A DNA stretch of 64,000 nt from an uncultured Alphaproteobacteria bacterium (GCA_934272785.1 CAKQSE010000003.1:28671-92670); one strand, 5' to 3'. Positions 33,884 through 43,080 are shown, counted from the stretch's first letter. Notes: generated from the letters alone by a model not told the origin. A program made the numbers and translations.

Positions 33884-35518
33884 ATGTTCGAAGTGGGCCA
33901 TGATATTTTCAAACACGGTTTCATAGAAAATTCTGGTGACAGATTTGCGCACCGTCGGTTGCGCTGGATTTATGGTCTGTTTATATTCTTTTTTGTTTTG
34001 TTCGCGGTGCGGACGCTGTATTTGGGAATCCAAGGAACCGACCGGTCACGTTTGGCCGGGGCGGATGGAAATTGGAACGTGTCGCGTGCAGATATAATTG
34101 ACCGCAATGGTGACATATTGGCCAAGAATATTATGTCTGGACATATCACATTACGTCCGCCCCAGGTGCGTGACCAGGACAAAGAAAAGGTTGCTAATTT
34201 AATACACCAGGCATTGCCGTATGAATACAGTGTGTCTGACGCGTTGCAATTGGTTGGATCATCGCGCAAGTTTATATATGTCAAGAAATATGCCAGTGAT
34301 AATCAACGCAATATGGTGACGGCGGCGCGTCTGGCGGGATTGGATGTGGAACCTGTGCAGACACGTCGTTATCCAAAGCGCAGATTGTTTTCACACATTG
34401 TTGGATTCGTTGGTAACGATGGCCAGGGGCTAGAAGGGGCCGAACGCATATACGATGATTATTTGCGCGAAAATGTCGCGCCGCTGCGCCTGTCGTTGGA
34501 TGCACGAATTCAATCGGTGTTCTATGAACAATTATCCATGGCAATGCAGAAATACCAGGCCAAGGCCGCGATGGGAATGCTGATGAATTCGCGGACGGGT
34601 GAAATGTTGGCGATGGTGTCTTTGCCGGACTTTGATCCCGAAAACCGCAGTTTGGATTCGGCATCAAATCGCCTGTTTAAACCATTGCGTGGCGTTTATG
34701 AAATGGGGTCTATATTCAAGATATTCAATACTGCCATGGCGATGGAAAACGGTATTCACAAGGAATACTATGTCAAAGAACCGTATAAGATTCAGGATAA
34801 ATTCGGTCGCACGGCCGCACGTATTTCAGACGTGTCCAGTTTTAAGCCACCACGCCCATATTTAACCATCGAAGAAATTATGTTGCATTCGTGCAATGTG
34901 GGCAGTGCGCAAATCGCACTGGATTTACCAGATGGCACGCAACGTGAATTTTTCCACCGCCTGCATTTCGATGCGCCGTTGGAATTGGAATTTGGCAAAA
35001 CCGAGCGTCCAATTATGCCGGCAAAGTGGGGCCCGGTTGAACGTGCGACAATGTCATATGGGCACGGTATATCGGTTACACCAATGCATCTGTTGTTGGC
35101 GGTCAACGCAATGACAAATGGTGGAATATACATTTATCCAACATTGCAAAAACGCGATGTGGGTGCGGTGCGTGGCACACGTGTTTTGTCAGACGAGATT
35201 TCGGCCCGTCTGCGTCCGATTATGTTGCGCATTGCCGAAGAAACCAGTGGCAAACAGGCGCGCGTTGCCGGTATTCAGATTGGCGGTAAAACCGCGACGG
35301 CGGTTAAATATGACGCGCATGGTCGTGTTGACCGAAAACGCAATTTGACAGCATTTGCAGGAATATTCCCCGCGGCCGCGCCACAATATACAATCCTGGT
35401 AATTTTGGACGAGCCCCAGGGAATCAAGGAAAATTGGGGCTTGCGCACTGCGGCGTGGAACGCCGTGCCGACAACGGGAAAAATTCTGGACAGCATCCTG
35501 CCGTTGCTATTTGAATAA
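33884..35518 (+). CDS. ftsI: Septal peptidoglycan transpeptidase FtsI (PBP3)
   Basis: 544 aa. One membrane helix (about 28-46), pedestal domain with DIIDRNGDILAKNI, then transpeptidase with SxxK (SIFK, S276-K279), SxN (SCN, about S336) and the third motif KTA (469-471) instead of the usual KTG. The Gly-to-Ala change is conservative but lies in the active-site strand. Paired with an FtsL-like protein but not followed by mur genes, so it is outside the usual dcw cluster. Confidence 0.92.
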   Translation: MFEVGHDIFKHGFIENSGDRFAHRRLRWIYGLFIFFFVLFAVRTLYLGIQGTDRSRLAGADGNWNVSRADIIDRNGDILAKNIMSGHITLRPPQVRDQDKEKVANLIHQALPYEYSVSDALQLVGSSRKFIYVKKYASDNQRNMVTAARLAGLDVEPVQTRRYPKRRLFSHIVGFVGNDGQGLEGAERIYDDYLRENVAPLRLSLDARIQSVFYEQLSMAMQKYQAKAAMGMLMNSRTGEMLAMVSLPDFDPENRSLDSASNRLFKPLRGVYEMGSIFKIFNTAMAMENGIHKEYYVKEPYKIQDKFGRTAARISDVSSFKPPRPYLTIEEIMLHSCNVGSAQIALDLPDGTQREFFHRLHFDAPLELEFGKTERPIMPAKWGPVERATMSYGHGISVTPMHLLLAVNAMTNGGIYIYPTLQKRDVGAVRGTRVLSDEISARLRPIMLRIAEETSGKQARVAGIQIGGKTATAVKYDAHGRVDRKRNLTAFAGIFPAAAPQYTILVILDEPQGIKENWGLRTAAWNAVPTTGKILDSILPLLFE

Positions 35519-35560
35519 TTTTCGATTATAATACTCTTGATAATAAAAAAAGAGTATAGC

Positions 35561-37315
35561 GTGAGAAAGGTAGTAGATAAATCCATGCTGGGGCGGGCAT
35601 GGATGGTCGCGACATCATCTGATGGCGCGGTCGGTGCAGATGATTTAGTTAAAAAAATCTTGGTCAGTCGTGGGCTGGTTGACGCGCCCGCCCAGCAAAA
35701 ATTTTTAAACCCCAGTATCAAAGAATATATGCCTGATCCGTCGGTGCTGCGTGATATGGATGTGGCGGCGCGTGTCATTGCCGACAGTATTTTGCGTGGG
35801 GATAAAATTGCAATATATGGTGACTATGACGTTGATGGAATCACGTCGACCGCCATTTGCGTAAAGTGTATGCGTGCACTGGGGGTGTCGTGCATATGGC
35901 ATTTGCCCACACGCGAAGGCGAAGGATACGGTCTGAACCAAAATGCGATTGATGAAATTGTGGCGTCGGGCGCAAAACTGATGATAACGGTTGATTGCGG
36001 AATATCGGGGTGTGCCGATGTTGCGTATGCACGGTCGCATGGTCTGCGTGTGCTTGTGACGGATCATCACTCGCCAGATACGACGTTGCCAGATGCAGAT
36101 GCCGTTGTAAATCCAAAGCGCGCAGACGACACGTCGGGGCTGACATACCTGGCGGGGGTTGGGGTCGCGTTTATGACAATGGTCGCATTGCGGCGTGAAT
36201 TAAAATCGCGCAACTTGTCAGACGATATGCGCGCACGTGTGGATGCGTTGGATTTAATGCAATATTTGGACCTGGTTGCGTTGGGGACGATTTGCGACAC
36301 GATGCCACTGGTGGGACTGAATCGCGCGTTTGTATCAACAGGGTTAAAGGTTTTGGGATTGCGTCAAAACCTGGGGCTGCGCGTGTTGATGCAGGTTGCC
36401 GGGATAAAGCGGCCATCGGTATATGCGGCGGGTTTTGCGCTGGGACCGCGTCTGAATGCGGCAGGACGTTTGGATTCGGCCGCGCCGGCGTTGGAATTGT
36501 TGCTGACAGACAATCCGCTGATTGCGGGTGATTTGGCGAATAAATTACACCATATGAACAGCGAACGCATTGATATTCAAAATGCGATTATGCTGCGCGC
36601 AACCGATATTGCCGAAAAATATTGTCGCGATGGCCGGTGCAGTTTGTTCGTCTGTGGCGATAATTGGCATGGCGGCGTTATGGGAATTATCGCAGGACGG
36701 TTAAAGGATAAATATAATTTGCCATCGTGCGTTGCGACGCGCAGTGACGGCGTGATAAATGGGTCAGGCCGTTCGATTCCGGGAATTGATTTGGGAAAAA
36801 TAATTCACGACGCGCTGGCGGCCGGCGTCGTATCCGAAGGTGGCGGTCACGCGGCGGCGGCGGGATTTTCACTGGATGCAGAAAACGAAGACGCATTTCG
36901 CACGTTCCTGGAAAATGCGGTGCATGAACAATTAAATGGTGTGGTGCCGGTGCCTGAAATTGTGGCGGATGCCGAACTGGATGCAGGGGCGGCGACAATG
37001 GGGTTGATAAATAAACTGGACGCATTGGAACCGTTTGGCCAGGGAAATCCAGAGCCAACACTTATCTTGCATGGTGCGGCATTGCGATATGCAACCGTGA
37101 TGGGTGGGGGCGCGCATCTGCGCGGTGTCGTCACGACCAGTGGTGGCCAATTGGCATTCGTCGGATTTAATTTGGTTGGAACGCCGGTTGGTGACTTTTT
37201 ACTGGACGATGCGAATACAAACACTACAATAACAATGCTGGGGCGGTTGAAAGAAAACGAGTATAATGGCCGCAAAAGCGCACAATTCTTTGTCGAAGAC
37301 ATTGTCGTTGGATAG
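35561..37315 (+). CDS. recJ: Single-stranded-DNA exonuclease RecJ
   Basis: 5'-3' exonuclease in recombination and mismatch repair. 584 aa from GTG (RBS AAAGAG). DHH motifs: DYDVDGITSTA (I), ITVDCGI (II), DHHSPD (III), NPKRAD, and the DHHA1 GGGHAAAAGFSL motif. TATAAT at 35527-35532 suggests transcription starting just upstream, excluding the in-frame TTG at 35537. An ATG at 35585 is an alternative. Followed by another DHH enzyme 11 bp later. Confidence 0.94.
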   Translation: MRKVVDKSMLGRAWMVATSSDGAVGADDLVKKILVSRGLVDAPAQQKFLNPSIKEYMPDPSVLRDMDVAARVIADSILRGDKIAIYGDYDVDGITSTAICVKCMRALGVSCIWHLPTREGEGYGLNQNAIDEIVASGAKLMITVDCGISGCADVAYARSHGLRVLVTDHHSPDTTLPDADAVVNPKRADDTSGLTYLAGVGVAFMTMVALRRELKSRNLSDDMRARVDALDLMQYLDLVALGTICDTMPLVGLNRAFVSTGLKVLGLRQNLGLRVLMQVAGIKRPSVYAAGFALGPRLNAAGRLDSAAPALELLLTDNPLIAGDLANKLHHMNSERIDIQNAIMLRATDIAEKYCRDGRCSLFVCGDNWHGGVMGIIAGRLKDKYNLPSCVATRSDGVINGSGRSIPGIDLGKIIHDALAAGVVSEGGGHAAAAGFSLDAENEDAFRTFLENAVHEQLNGVVPVPEIVADAELDAGAATMGLINKLDALEPFGQGNPEPTLILHGAALRYATVMGGGAHLRGVVTTSGGQLAFVGFNLVGTPVGDFLLDDANTNTTITMLGRLKENEYNGRKSAQFFVEDIVVG

Positions 37316-37326
37316 GGTATAAGTAT

Positions 37327-38289
37327 ATGGATTCTGTATTAAAAACGTTTGATGAAAAATTACGCGCGGCGCGCAGTGTGGCGATTTTTGCACATAAAAA
37401 TCCAGATGGCGACGCGCTGTGCAGTGTTCTGGCACTGGCGCGATTGATTGAAATGAATTATGGGCGTTGGCCACTGTGTGTATATGATGGTAATATCCCA
37501 GATGCGTTGGATAATGTCCCAGACAGAAATCGTATCCAATTTTATTCGCGTATTGATATGGCGCGACCGTTTGATGTCGCGATTGTGCTGGATTATGGAA
37601 CGGCGCGCAATATTGGCGGGCCAATGCCGGTGTTGGAAAATGCCAAATATACGGTTGAAATTGATCATCATATAAACGATGCGCACGTTGCCGAATTATG
37701 CATTGATGATGACAGTGCGTCGGCCACCGGTGTAATTATATATCGGATTATGCGCGCACTGGGCTGGCGGTCGGACGCAGACGTGGCCAGTTTGATTGCA
37801 CTGACCATACTGACCGATACGGGATTTTTTAAATATGTGCGACCGGGCAATGGCGCGGCATTGAACATTATGGCCGATTTGGTAAATGATGGTGTGAATA
37901 TCGCCGAACTGGCCGATGGTATGAATAATAAACCGCGCCGCGCAATCCAGACTGAGGCCGCCGTCGTTGCCAATGCCGAATTTTTATTTCATGGGCACTT
38001 GGCATTGGCCACGGTTGAAAAAAAGGATTATAAACACCTGGACGGGCGGGGCGAATTGATTCTGGGTCTGCTGGCCCAGATAAAGGGTGTTGAATACGTC
38101 GCATTGTTAAAGCAGCAAAAGGAAAATCAAATCGGCGTATCATTGCGCGGGCGTATGCGACCGGTTGACCATATCGCGTCGGCACTGGGCGGCGGTGGGC
38201 ATACGTATGCCGCGGGTGCGGTTGTAAATGACACGCTGGAAAATGTGCACAATCGCATAGTTGAATTGTTCAAAGGGGAAAAATTATGA
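37327..38289 (+). CDS. nrnA: DHH-family oligoribonuclease/pAp phosphatase NrnA
   Basis: 320 aa; degrades short RNA and 3'-phosphoadenosine 5'-phosphate in bacteria lacking Orn. Motifs: HKNPDGDALCS, LDYGT, DHH (EIDHHIND) and C-terminal GGGGHTYAAG. Directly downstream of recJ and overlapping lolA by 4 bp. Confidence 0.9.
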   Translation: MDSVLKTFDEKLRAARSVAIFAHKNPDGDALCSVLALARLIEMNYGRWPLCVYDGNIPDALDNVPDRNRIQFYSRIDMARPFDVAIVLDYGTARNIGGPMPVLENAKYTVEIDHHINDAHVAELCIDDDSASATGVIIYRIMRALGWRSDADVASLIALTILTDTGFFKYVRPGNGAALNIMADLVNDGVNIAELADGMNNKPRRAIQTEAAVVANAEFLFHGHLALATVEKKDYKHLDGRGELILGLLAQIKGVEYVALLKQQKENQIGVSLRGRMRPVDHIASALGGGGHTYAAGAVVNDTLENVHNRIVELFKGEKL

Positions 38290-38897
38290 AAAAAATATTT
38301 ATCGCATTTCTGTGTATGTGCACGTTTTCGGCGCATGCGGCGGTTGATAATGCGTTGGTAAATAATGCGGAAAAGTATCTGAATTCTATTACTGGCCTGA
38401 CTGGTGATTTTACCCAAACGGCATCCGGCAAGACAGAGCGGGGCACGTTTTCAATGTTGCGTCCGGGGCGTGTGCGTCTGGATTATAAAAATATGCCGGT
38501 GCAATTGATTGCCGATGGTCGTGATTTGTATTTCTTTGATCGGTCGCTGGACCAGATTACAACCGTGCCATTGACCAGCACACCGGCCGGCATTTTAATC
38601 AGAAAGCATATTGATTTAAAAAATGCCGATATAAACGTTGTTGAAACGACCAGTGCGGATAAAACATTTGCGTTAAAAATGGAATTGCGTGGCCAAGAAG
38701 GCCTGGGCAATATGACGGTTGTGTTTGATAAAAAGCCAATAAAATTAAATTCGTGGAGTGTTATTGACGCCACCGGCACAAAAACAGACGTGGCGTTTTC
38801 GGGACTGAAAACCAAGACGGATTTTGGTAAAAACTATTTCCAGATTTCGCGTCACAAAACGGTCAGCACCAGTGGTGGTGACGATTTCTATGACTAA
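38286..38897 (+). CDS. lolA: Outer-membrane lipoprotein carrier LolA
   Basis: 203 aa with Sec signal peptide (MKKIFIAFLCMCTFSAHA) and no lipobox. The LolA pattern LNSITGLTGDFTQT ... GTFSMLRPGRVRLDY ... IADGRDLYFFDRSLDQIT is clear. It ferries lipoproteins from LolCDE to LolB in the periplasm; lipoproteins matured by the YbeY-Lnt protein would be its cargo. Confidence 0.92.
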   Translation: MKKIFIAFLCMCTFSAHAAVDNALVNNAEKYLNSITGLTGDFTQTASGKTERGTFSMLRPGRVRLDYKNMPVQLIADGRDLYFFDRSLDQITTVPLTSTPAGILIRKHIDLKNADINVVETTSADKTFALKMELRGQEGLGNMTVVFDKKPIKLNSWSVIDATGTKTDVAFSGLKTKTDFGKNYFQISRHKTVSTSGGDDFYD

Positions 38898-38912
38898 CCA
38901 GGGGCGTTGCGC

Positions 38913-39218
38913 GTGTTCGGAATCAGCGGTGCAGAATTTTTAGTAATTATACTGGTTGCGATTGTTGTTTTGCCGGCGCGCATGTGGCCGGATGTGGCGC
39001 GCATATTGGCACGCGCGGTAAAATTTATTCGTGCGATTGTTTGGCGCATAACAGACGCGTCTGAACAAATCAAAGAAAATATTGAATTGGAAAAGCCGAT
39101 TGATGATTTAATCAAAACGACAACTGATGATATGTTGGCGGAATTTTCAACGCCCATAAAAAAAACAAAACGTGTGGCGACTAAGCAGACCCGGGGGGCG
39201 CGCAAATGCAAAAAATGA
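38913..39218 (+). CDS. tatB: Sec-independent translocase protein TatB
   Basis: 101 aa starting at GTG: MFGISGAEFLVIILVAIVVLP is the standard TatB opening (MF-IG-SEL). AGGGG lies 8 bp before the GTG, whereas it would be too close for an upstream TTG. Amphipathic helix DVARILARAVKFIRAI follows, then a charged tail. Overlaps tatC by 13 bp. Confidence 0.9.
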   Translation: MFGISGAEFLVIILVAIVVLPARMWPDVARILARAVKFIRAIVWRITDASEQIKENIELEKPIDDLIKTTTDDMLAEFSTPIKKTKRVATKQTRGARKCKK

Positions 39219-39925
39219 CACTGATGCAGCATTTTGCCGAATTGCGTCGCCGGGTGCTGTGGACGTTTGCGGTGTTTGGCCTGGCAACCATTGTTGGGTG
39301 GTATCTTGCGCCATGGATGCAGATGATTTTAACCGCGCCATTGTTGCACGTATGGCCAGATGGGGCGTTGCTGTATAACGGCGTGTCCGATGGTTTGATG
39401 ATACGGTTTTCGTTGGCGGTGCTGGCGGGATTGGTGTGTGTAATACCGTTTGGATTGTATCAGTTTTGGGCGTTTGTTGCGCCGGGTCTGCGCACGCGTG
39501 AACGCGCGTTTATATGGCCAATATTGGTGATGTCGCCGATTTTATTTGTGTGCGGTGCGGCGTTTGCGTTTTATGTGATGTTCCCGTTTGTGTTTGGTTT
39601 TTTTATGGAATTAAATGCGTCGGCACCGGTGCCTGCGATATTGATGCCGGCGGCGCGCGATTATCTGGATTTTGCAATTGGTATGTTAAAGGTGTTTGGT
39701 GTTGCATTTCAATTGCCATTGGTTTTGGTAATGCTGAACAGAATAGGGGTATTGTCGCGTGCGCGTGTGGTAAAAATGCGTCGTTATGCAATTGTGCTGA
39801 TTGTGATTGTGGCGGCCGTTTTAACGCCGCCGGATGTTGTGTCCCAGGTTGCACTGGCAATCCCAATGTGGTTGTTGTTCGAGGCCAGTATTCTGTTTAT
39901 GCGCAAAGATGATGTGAAAAACTGA
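39206..39925 (+). CDS. tatC: Sec-independent translocase protein TatC
   Basis: 239 aa, six membrane helices; binds twin-arginine signal peptides with TatB. HFAELRRRVLW at the N terminus (HL.ELR.R family motif), APGLRTRERAF loop, FQLPLVLVMLNRIGV and LTPPDVVSQ are typical. Follows tatB; tatA is separate at 30646. Confidence 0.95.
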   Translation: MQKMTLMQHFAELRRRVLWTFAVFGLATIVGWYLAPWMQMILTAPLLHVWPDGALLYNGVSDGLMIRFSLAVLAGLVCVIPFGLYQFWAFVAPGLRTRERAFIWPILVMSPILFVCGAAFAFYVMFPFVFGFFMELNASAPVPAILMPAARDYLDFAIGMLKVFGVAFQLPLVLVMLNRIGVLSRARVVKMRRYAIVLIVIVAAVLTPPDVVSQVALAIPMWLLFEASILFMRKDDVKN

Positions 39926-39944
39926 TATTTATATTCAGATTACT

Positions 39945-39974
39945 TTGTATTTCGCATTGATTTTATGATATAAT
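39945..39974 (+). promoter_or_regulatory. Promoter of the LysM/LytM lipoprotein, probably leaderless
   Basis: TTGTAT (39945-39950), 18-bp spacer, TGA-TATAAT (39969-39974). Transcription would begin at about 39981, next to the GTG start at 39982. Confidence 0.5.
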
Positions 39975-39981
39975 TGTTTGC

Positions 39982-41463
39982 GTGAGAAAATTATCGTTAT
40001 TATTTTCGTGTGTGATTTTGTCGCTGTGCGTCGGCTGTGATTTACAGCCCAAGATTACGTCACTGCCCGATACGGTTGGTGAATTTATTTCATCGCGTTA
40101 CCCGGCGTTGTTGGCCGACCCAAATGCACAACCAGAAATATATAATTCTGCGGCATCGGACTATGGCGTTTATGCGTCGCCACAATTGTATGGCTCGGTC
40201 GGGACAGATGAATATGTGACATATGCGTCGGTAAATGATTACATCGTGCCACCACAAGATGACGTGGCAGGGGACAGTGCGTTGTATGGTGCACCGATTG
40301 CGCATGCCACCACCACGCAGACATCGGATAATGCGCCCACCGATGATATTGCAGACACGCCGACAAATGATTATCTGATTGTTCCGGAATATGCGCGCAG
40401 CGTGCCAACGGTCCCGGTCAGTGATACCGAAATAACCGTTGCGCGTGGCGATACACTGTATTCATTGGCCCAGCAATACGCGTCCACACCCCAGGAATTG
40501 GCGCATAAAAATAACCTGGATATGTCTGCGCCATTGCGCATTGGACAAAAGTTAAAATTGGCGCAATCGGCGGAATCGCCGCGTGCGGCGACGCCCGTCG
40601 CGCCGGACCAGACGCCCGCAAAATCGGTCGCGCCCGCGGTCGCAACAACAACGCGTGTCCAGTTGACCGAAATCGCGGTCGCGCCGGGTGATACACTGTT
40701 TTCATTGTCGCGTCGGTATTCGGTGCCGGTAAATGACTTGGCGGTGATGAATAATATTGCGGCCCCGTTCACATTATCGGTTGGCCAGAAATTAAAGGTT
40801 CCAAATCTGTCATCGGCACCGGTGCGCGCGGCGACGGCGGACGTTGCAACCGGCGCGGTCGCAACAACAACGGCACCTGTGACCAAGGGGGCACCGTCTG
40901 GGACCGGCCATGCCCAGGTGGCGACAGCATCTGCGCCCGCTGCAACAACAACCACTGCCGCGGCCAAGGGGACAAAAACCACGCCCGCAACCACAACCAA
41001 GAAGTCAGAGCCAAAGGTTGCAACGCCAAAACAAAAAATCTCGTCCGACCCCAGCAAAAAGTTGCCAACGATTGCGGCGCGGTCATCGTCTAAATTTTCG
41101 TGGCCGGTGCGCGGAACAATTCTGTCGCATTATGGTGCAAAGTCTGGCGGTCTGTTTAACGATGGTATAAATATTGGCGCTTCGCGTGGCACAGCGGTCA
41201 AGGCGGCAGAAAACGGCGTTGTCGCCTATGCCGGGAACGAGGTCAAGGGTATGGGCAACCTGGTTATTATCCAGCATTCTGGCGGGTGGATGACGGTTTA
41301 TGCGCATATGGATTCAATGTCGGTGCGTCGTGGTGCGCGCGTGTCGGTTGGACAAAAAATCGGCACTGTTGGCGCAACAGGCAAGGTTGATCGTCCGCAA
41401 TTGCACTTTGAAATTCGCAAGGGGACCAAGGCATATAACCCTGCGTCATATTTGCGGTCGTGA
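39982..41463 (+). CDS. NlpD-like lipoprotein: two LysM domains and degenerate LytM (M23)
   Basis: 493 aa from GTG. Lipoprotein signal with Cys after LSLCVG; two LysM domains (about 150-193 and 232-275: RGDTLYSLAQQY and PGDTLFSLSRRY) that bind glycan; Ala/Thr/Pro-rich linker (about 278-365); C-terminal LytM domain. In active M23 enzymes the first motif is HxxxD; here it is NDGIN, so both ligands are replaced, while AHM and LHFE are kept. This matches NlpD/EnvC-type activators of amidases rather than an active endopeptidase. Directly follows tatBC; division amidases are Tat substrates in E. coli. Confidence 0.9.
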   Translation: MRKLSLLFSCVILSLCVGCDLQPKITSLPDTVGEFISSRYPALLADPNAQPEIYNSAASDYGVYASPQLYGSVGTDEYVTYASVNDYIVPPQDDVAGDSALYGAPIAHATTTQTSDNAPTDDIADTPTNDYLIVPEYARSVPTVPVSDTEITVARGDTLYSLAQQYASTPQELAHKNNLDMSAPLRIGQKLKLAQSAESPRAATPVAPDQTPAKSVAPAVATTTRVQLTEIAVAPGDTLFSLSRRYSVPVNDLAVMNNIAAPFTLSVGQKLKVPNLSSAPVRAATADVATGAVATTTAPVTKGAPSGTGHAQVATASAPAATTTTAAAKGTKTTPATTTKKSEPKVATPKQKISSDPSKKLPTIAARSSSKFSWPVRGTILSHYGAKSGGLFNDGINIGASRGTAVKAAENGVVAYAGNEVKGMGNLVIIQHSGGWMTVYAHMDSMSVRRGARVSVGQKIGTVGATGKVDRPQLHFEIRKGTKAYNPASYLRS

Positions 41464-41471
41464 ATAAATAC

Positions 41472-41499
41472 TTGCAAAACCGGTAAAAAGATATATAAT
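41472..41499 (+). promoter_or_regulatory. Promoter of tRNA-Lys
   Basis: TTGCAA (41472-41477), 16-bp spacer, TATAAT (41494-41499), 20 bp before the tRNA. Confidence 0.65.
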
Positions 41500-41519
41500 T
41501 GCCACAGTTTAACAGTTTT

Positions 41520-41595
41520 GGATGCGTAGCTCAGTTGGTAGAGCAACTGACTCTTAATCAGTGGGTCCAGGGTTCGAGTCCCTGCGCGTCCACCA
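41520..41595 (+). tRNA. tRNA-Lys (anticodon CTT)
   Basis: Full cloverleaf: acceptor GGATGCG/CGCGTCC, D stem GCTC/GAGC, anticodon stem ACTGA/TCAGT with loop CTCTTAA giving CTT, T arm GGTTCGAGTCC, encoded CCA end (41593-41595). Reads codon AAG. Confidence 0.97.
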
Positions 41596-41601
41596 CGAAT
41601 A

Positions 41602-41628
41602 AGAAAACCACCGTCAGGTGGTTTTTTT
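41602..41628 (+). terminator. Terminator of tRNA-Lys
   Basis: AAACCACC-GTCA-GGTGGTTT followed by T. Confidence 0.85.
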
Positions 41629-41699
41629 ATTCGTGTGGCGCATGGGCGAGGGAGCTGCAGCCCCAAAAAATCCCAACCTTAAAATAATTTATGTTTTTA

Positions 41700-41744
41700 T
41701 TGACAATATGATTTTATTCTGATAAAAAGTGAACGGTTGTTCAC
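41700..41744 (+). promoter_or_regulatory. Promoter with TetR-type operator
   Basis: TTGACA (41700-41705) with a weak -10 (TAAAAA, 41723-41728) and, immediately downstream, a perfect palindrome GTGAAC-GGTT-GTTCAC (41729-41744). It lies 17 bp before the TetR ATG. The position predicts autorepression of the regulator and its downstream methyltransferase. Confidence 0.7.
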
Positions 41745-41760
41745 CAAGGGAAAATAAAAT

Positions 41761-42357
41761 ATGAAAAATTCACGCGAGGATATTTTGCTGGTGGCGTTGC
41801 AAATGTTTGCAACGTATGGGTTTGACGCGACGCGTCTGGACCAGATTACGGATAAATTGGGCATGGTAAAAAGTTCTGTGTATAAGCATTTTAAAAACAA
41901 ACAGGACATATTTGACAGTGCAATAAAATATATGGCGATGCGTGATGCTGAATTTACTGCGCGTTTTGCGATGCCGGGCGACATTGCTGGTGGAATGGCA
42001 GATGTTCACGCCGTTGCAGATTTTTCGCACGCAATGTTTGATTTTTGGACGGCGGATAAATTTGCGGTTGCATTTCGGCATATGTTGACAATTGAACAGT
42101 ATAAATCAGCGCATATGCGTCGCATGTATCATCAATATTTTGGGGCAGGTCCGGTTGAATATATGTCTGGAATATTTGTCCAGATTATTGGCGATGTGGA
42201 TATGGCGTGGCGGTGTGCGGTGACATTTTATGGAATTTTGCGCATGGGGTATGAACTGTATGATAATGCGCGAAATAAATCTGAGATTGCCGTTCAAATT
42301 CATACAGGAATAGACGAATTTATAAAGGAAATGCAAAATGAAATATCCAAAAAGTGA
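41761..42357 (+). CDS. TetR-family transcriptional regulator
   Basis: 198 aa. The N-terminal helix-turn-helix matches TetR (ILLVALQMFATYGFDATRLDQITDKLGMVKSSVYKHFKNKQDIF, residues about 8-52). The C-terminal ligand domain (55-198) is not recognisable by ligand. AAGGGAAAA site. Overlaps the methyltransferase gene by 20 bp, an unusually long coupling overlap. Confidence 0.92.
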   Translation: MKNSREDILLVALQMFATYGFDATRLDQITDKLGMVKSSVYKHFKNKQDIFDSAIKYMAMRDAEFTARFAMPGDIAGGMADVHAVADFSHAMFDFWTADKFAVAFRHMLTIEQYKSAHMRRMYHQYFGAGPVEYMSGIFVQIIGDVDMAWRCAVTFYGILRMGYELYDNARNKSEIAVQIHTGIDEFIKEMQNEISKK

Positions 42358-43057
42358 AAGATATAATATACCGGACATTACCAGTAAAATTATGGGACCT
42401 AATCCAATAAAATTGACCGAAGAATTGTTGGATAATAATTTAATTGCACCGCGTTCGCGCGTCTGTGATTTGGGCAGTGGTATGGGGGTAACCAGTCTGT
42501 TTATTGCGCGCGAATACGGCTTTCACGTATATGCCGCAGATTTGTGGAGTGCACCGGACGAAAACCAGGCGTTCTTTGCATCACACGGATTGGGCCAGAA
42601 TCAAATCACCGCTGTGCGCGCAGATGCGACAAATTTGCCGTTTGAACAAAACTTTTTTGATGCGGTTATCAGTGTCGATTCATATAATTATTTCGGTCGT
42701 GATGCGAAATATCTGGATGAAAAACTGTTGCCGTATGTAAAGTCGGGTGGGTATATCTATATTGCAATCCCGGGATTACGACATGATTTCCCAGATGAAA
42801 AATATCCGCCAGAAATGTTACTGTCGTGGACGCCGGAACAATTGGCGTATATGCGCGACATAAACTATTGGCGCGATATTGTGTCGGCGTCGCGTGGCGC
42901 GCGCCTGGTTGAAATATCGGAAATGGAAAGCAATGAAAATGTTTGGGCAGATTGGCTGAAACAAGATAACGAGTATGCTGTGCATGACCGTTTGTCTATG
43001 AATGCCGGTGCAGGTAAGTATTTTAATTTTATAAAAATTGTATTACAGAAAAAATAA
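42338..43057 (+). CDS. Class I SAM-dependent methyltransferase
   Basis: 239 aa; motif I VCDLGSGMGVTSLFIAREYG (about 47-66), acidic AADLW after strand 2, and DAVISVDSYNYFG as motif post-I region. Similar to small-molecule methyltransferases of the UbiE/arsenite or sterol type; substrate unknown. Controlled presumably by the adjacent TetR regulator, which may sense the substrate or a toxic compound. Confidence 0.82.
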   Translation: MKYPKSERYNIPDITSKIMGPNPIKLTEELLDNNLIAPRSRVCDLGSGMGVTSLFIAREYGFHVYAADLWSAPDENQAFFASHGLGQNQITAVRADATNLPFEQNFFDAVISVDSYNYFGRDAKYLDEKLLPYVKSGGYIYIAIPGLRHDFPDEKYPPEMLLSWTPEQLAYMRDINYWRDIVSASRGARLVEISEMESNENVWADWLKQDNEYAVHDRLSMNAGAGKYFNFIKIVLQKK

Positions 43058-43080
43058 ATCCGCCGCATGGCGGATTTTTA
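43055..43080 (+). terminator. Terminator after the methyltransferase gene
   Basis: ATCCGCC-GCAT-GGCGGAT followed by five T. Confidence 0.85.

Noticed and set aside
40371..41057. Long minus-strand open frame opposite the LysM/LytM gene
   Set aside because: Low-complexity Val/Ala translation from the antisense of an Ala/Thr/Pro linker.
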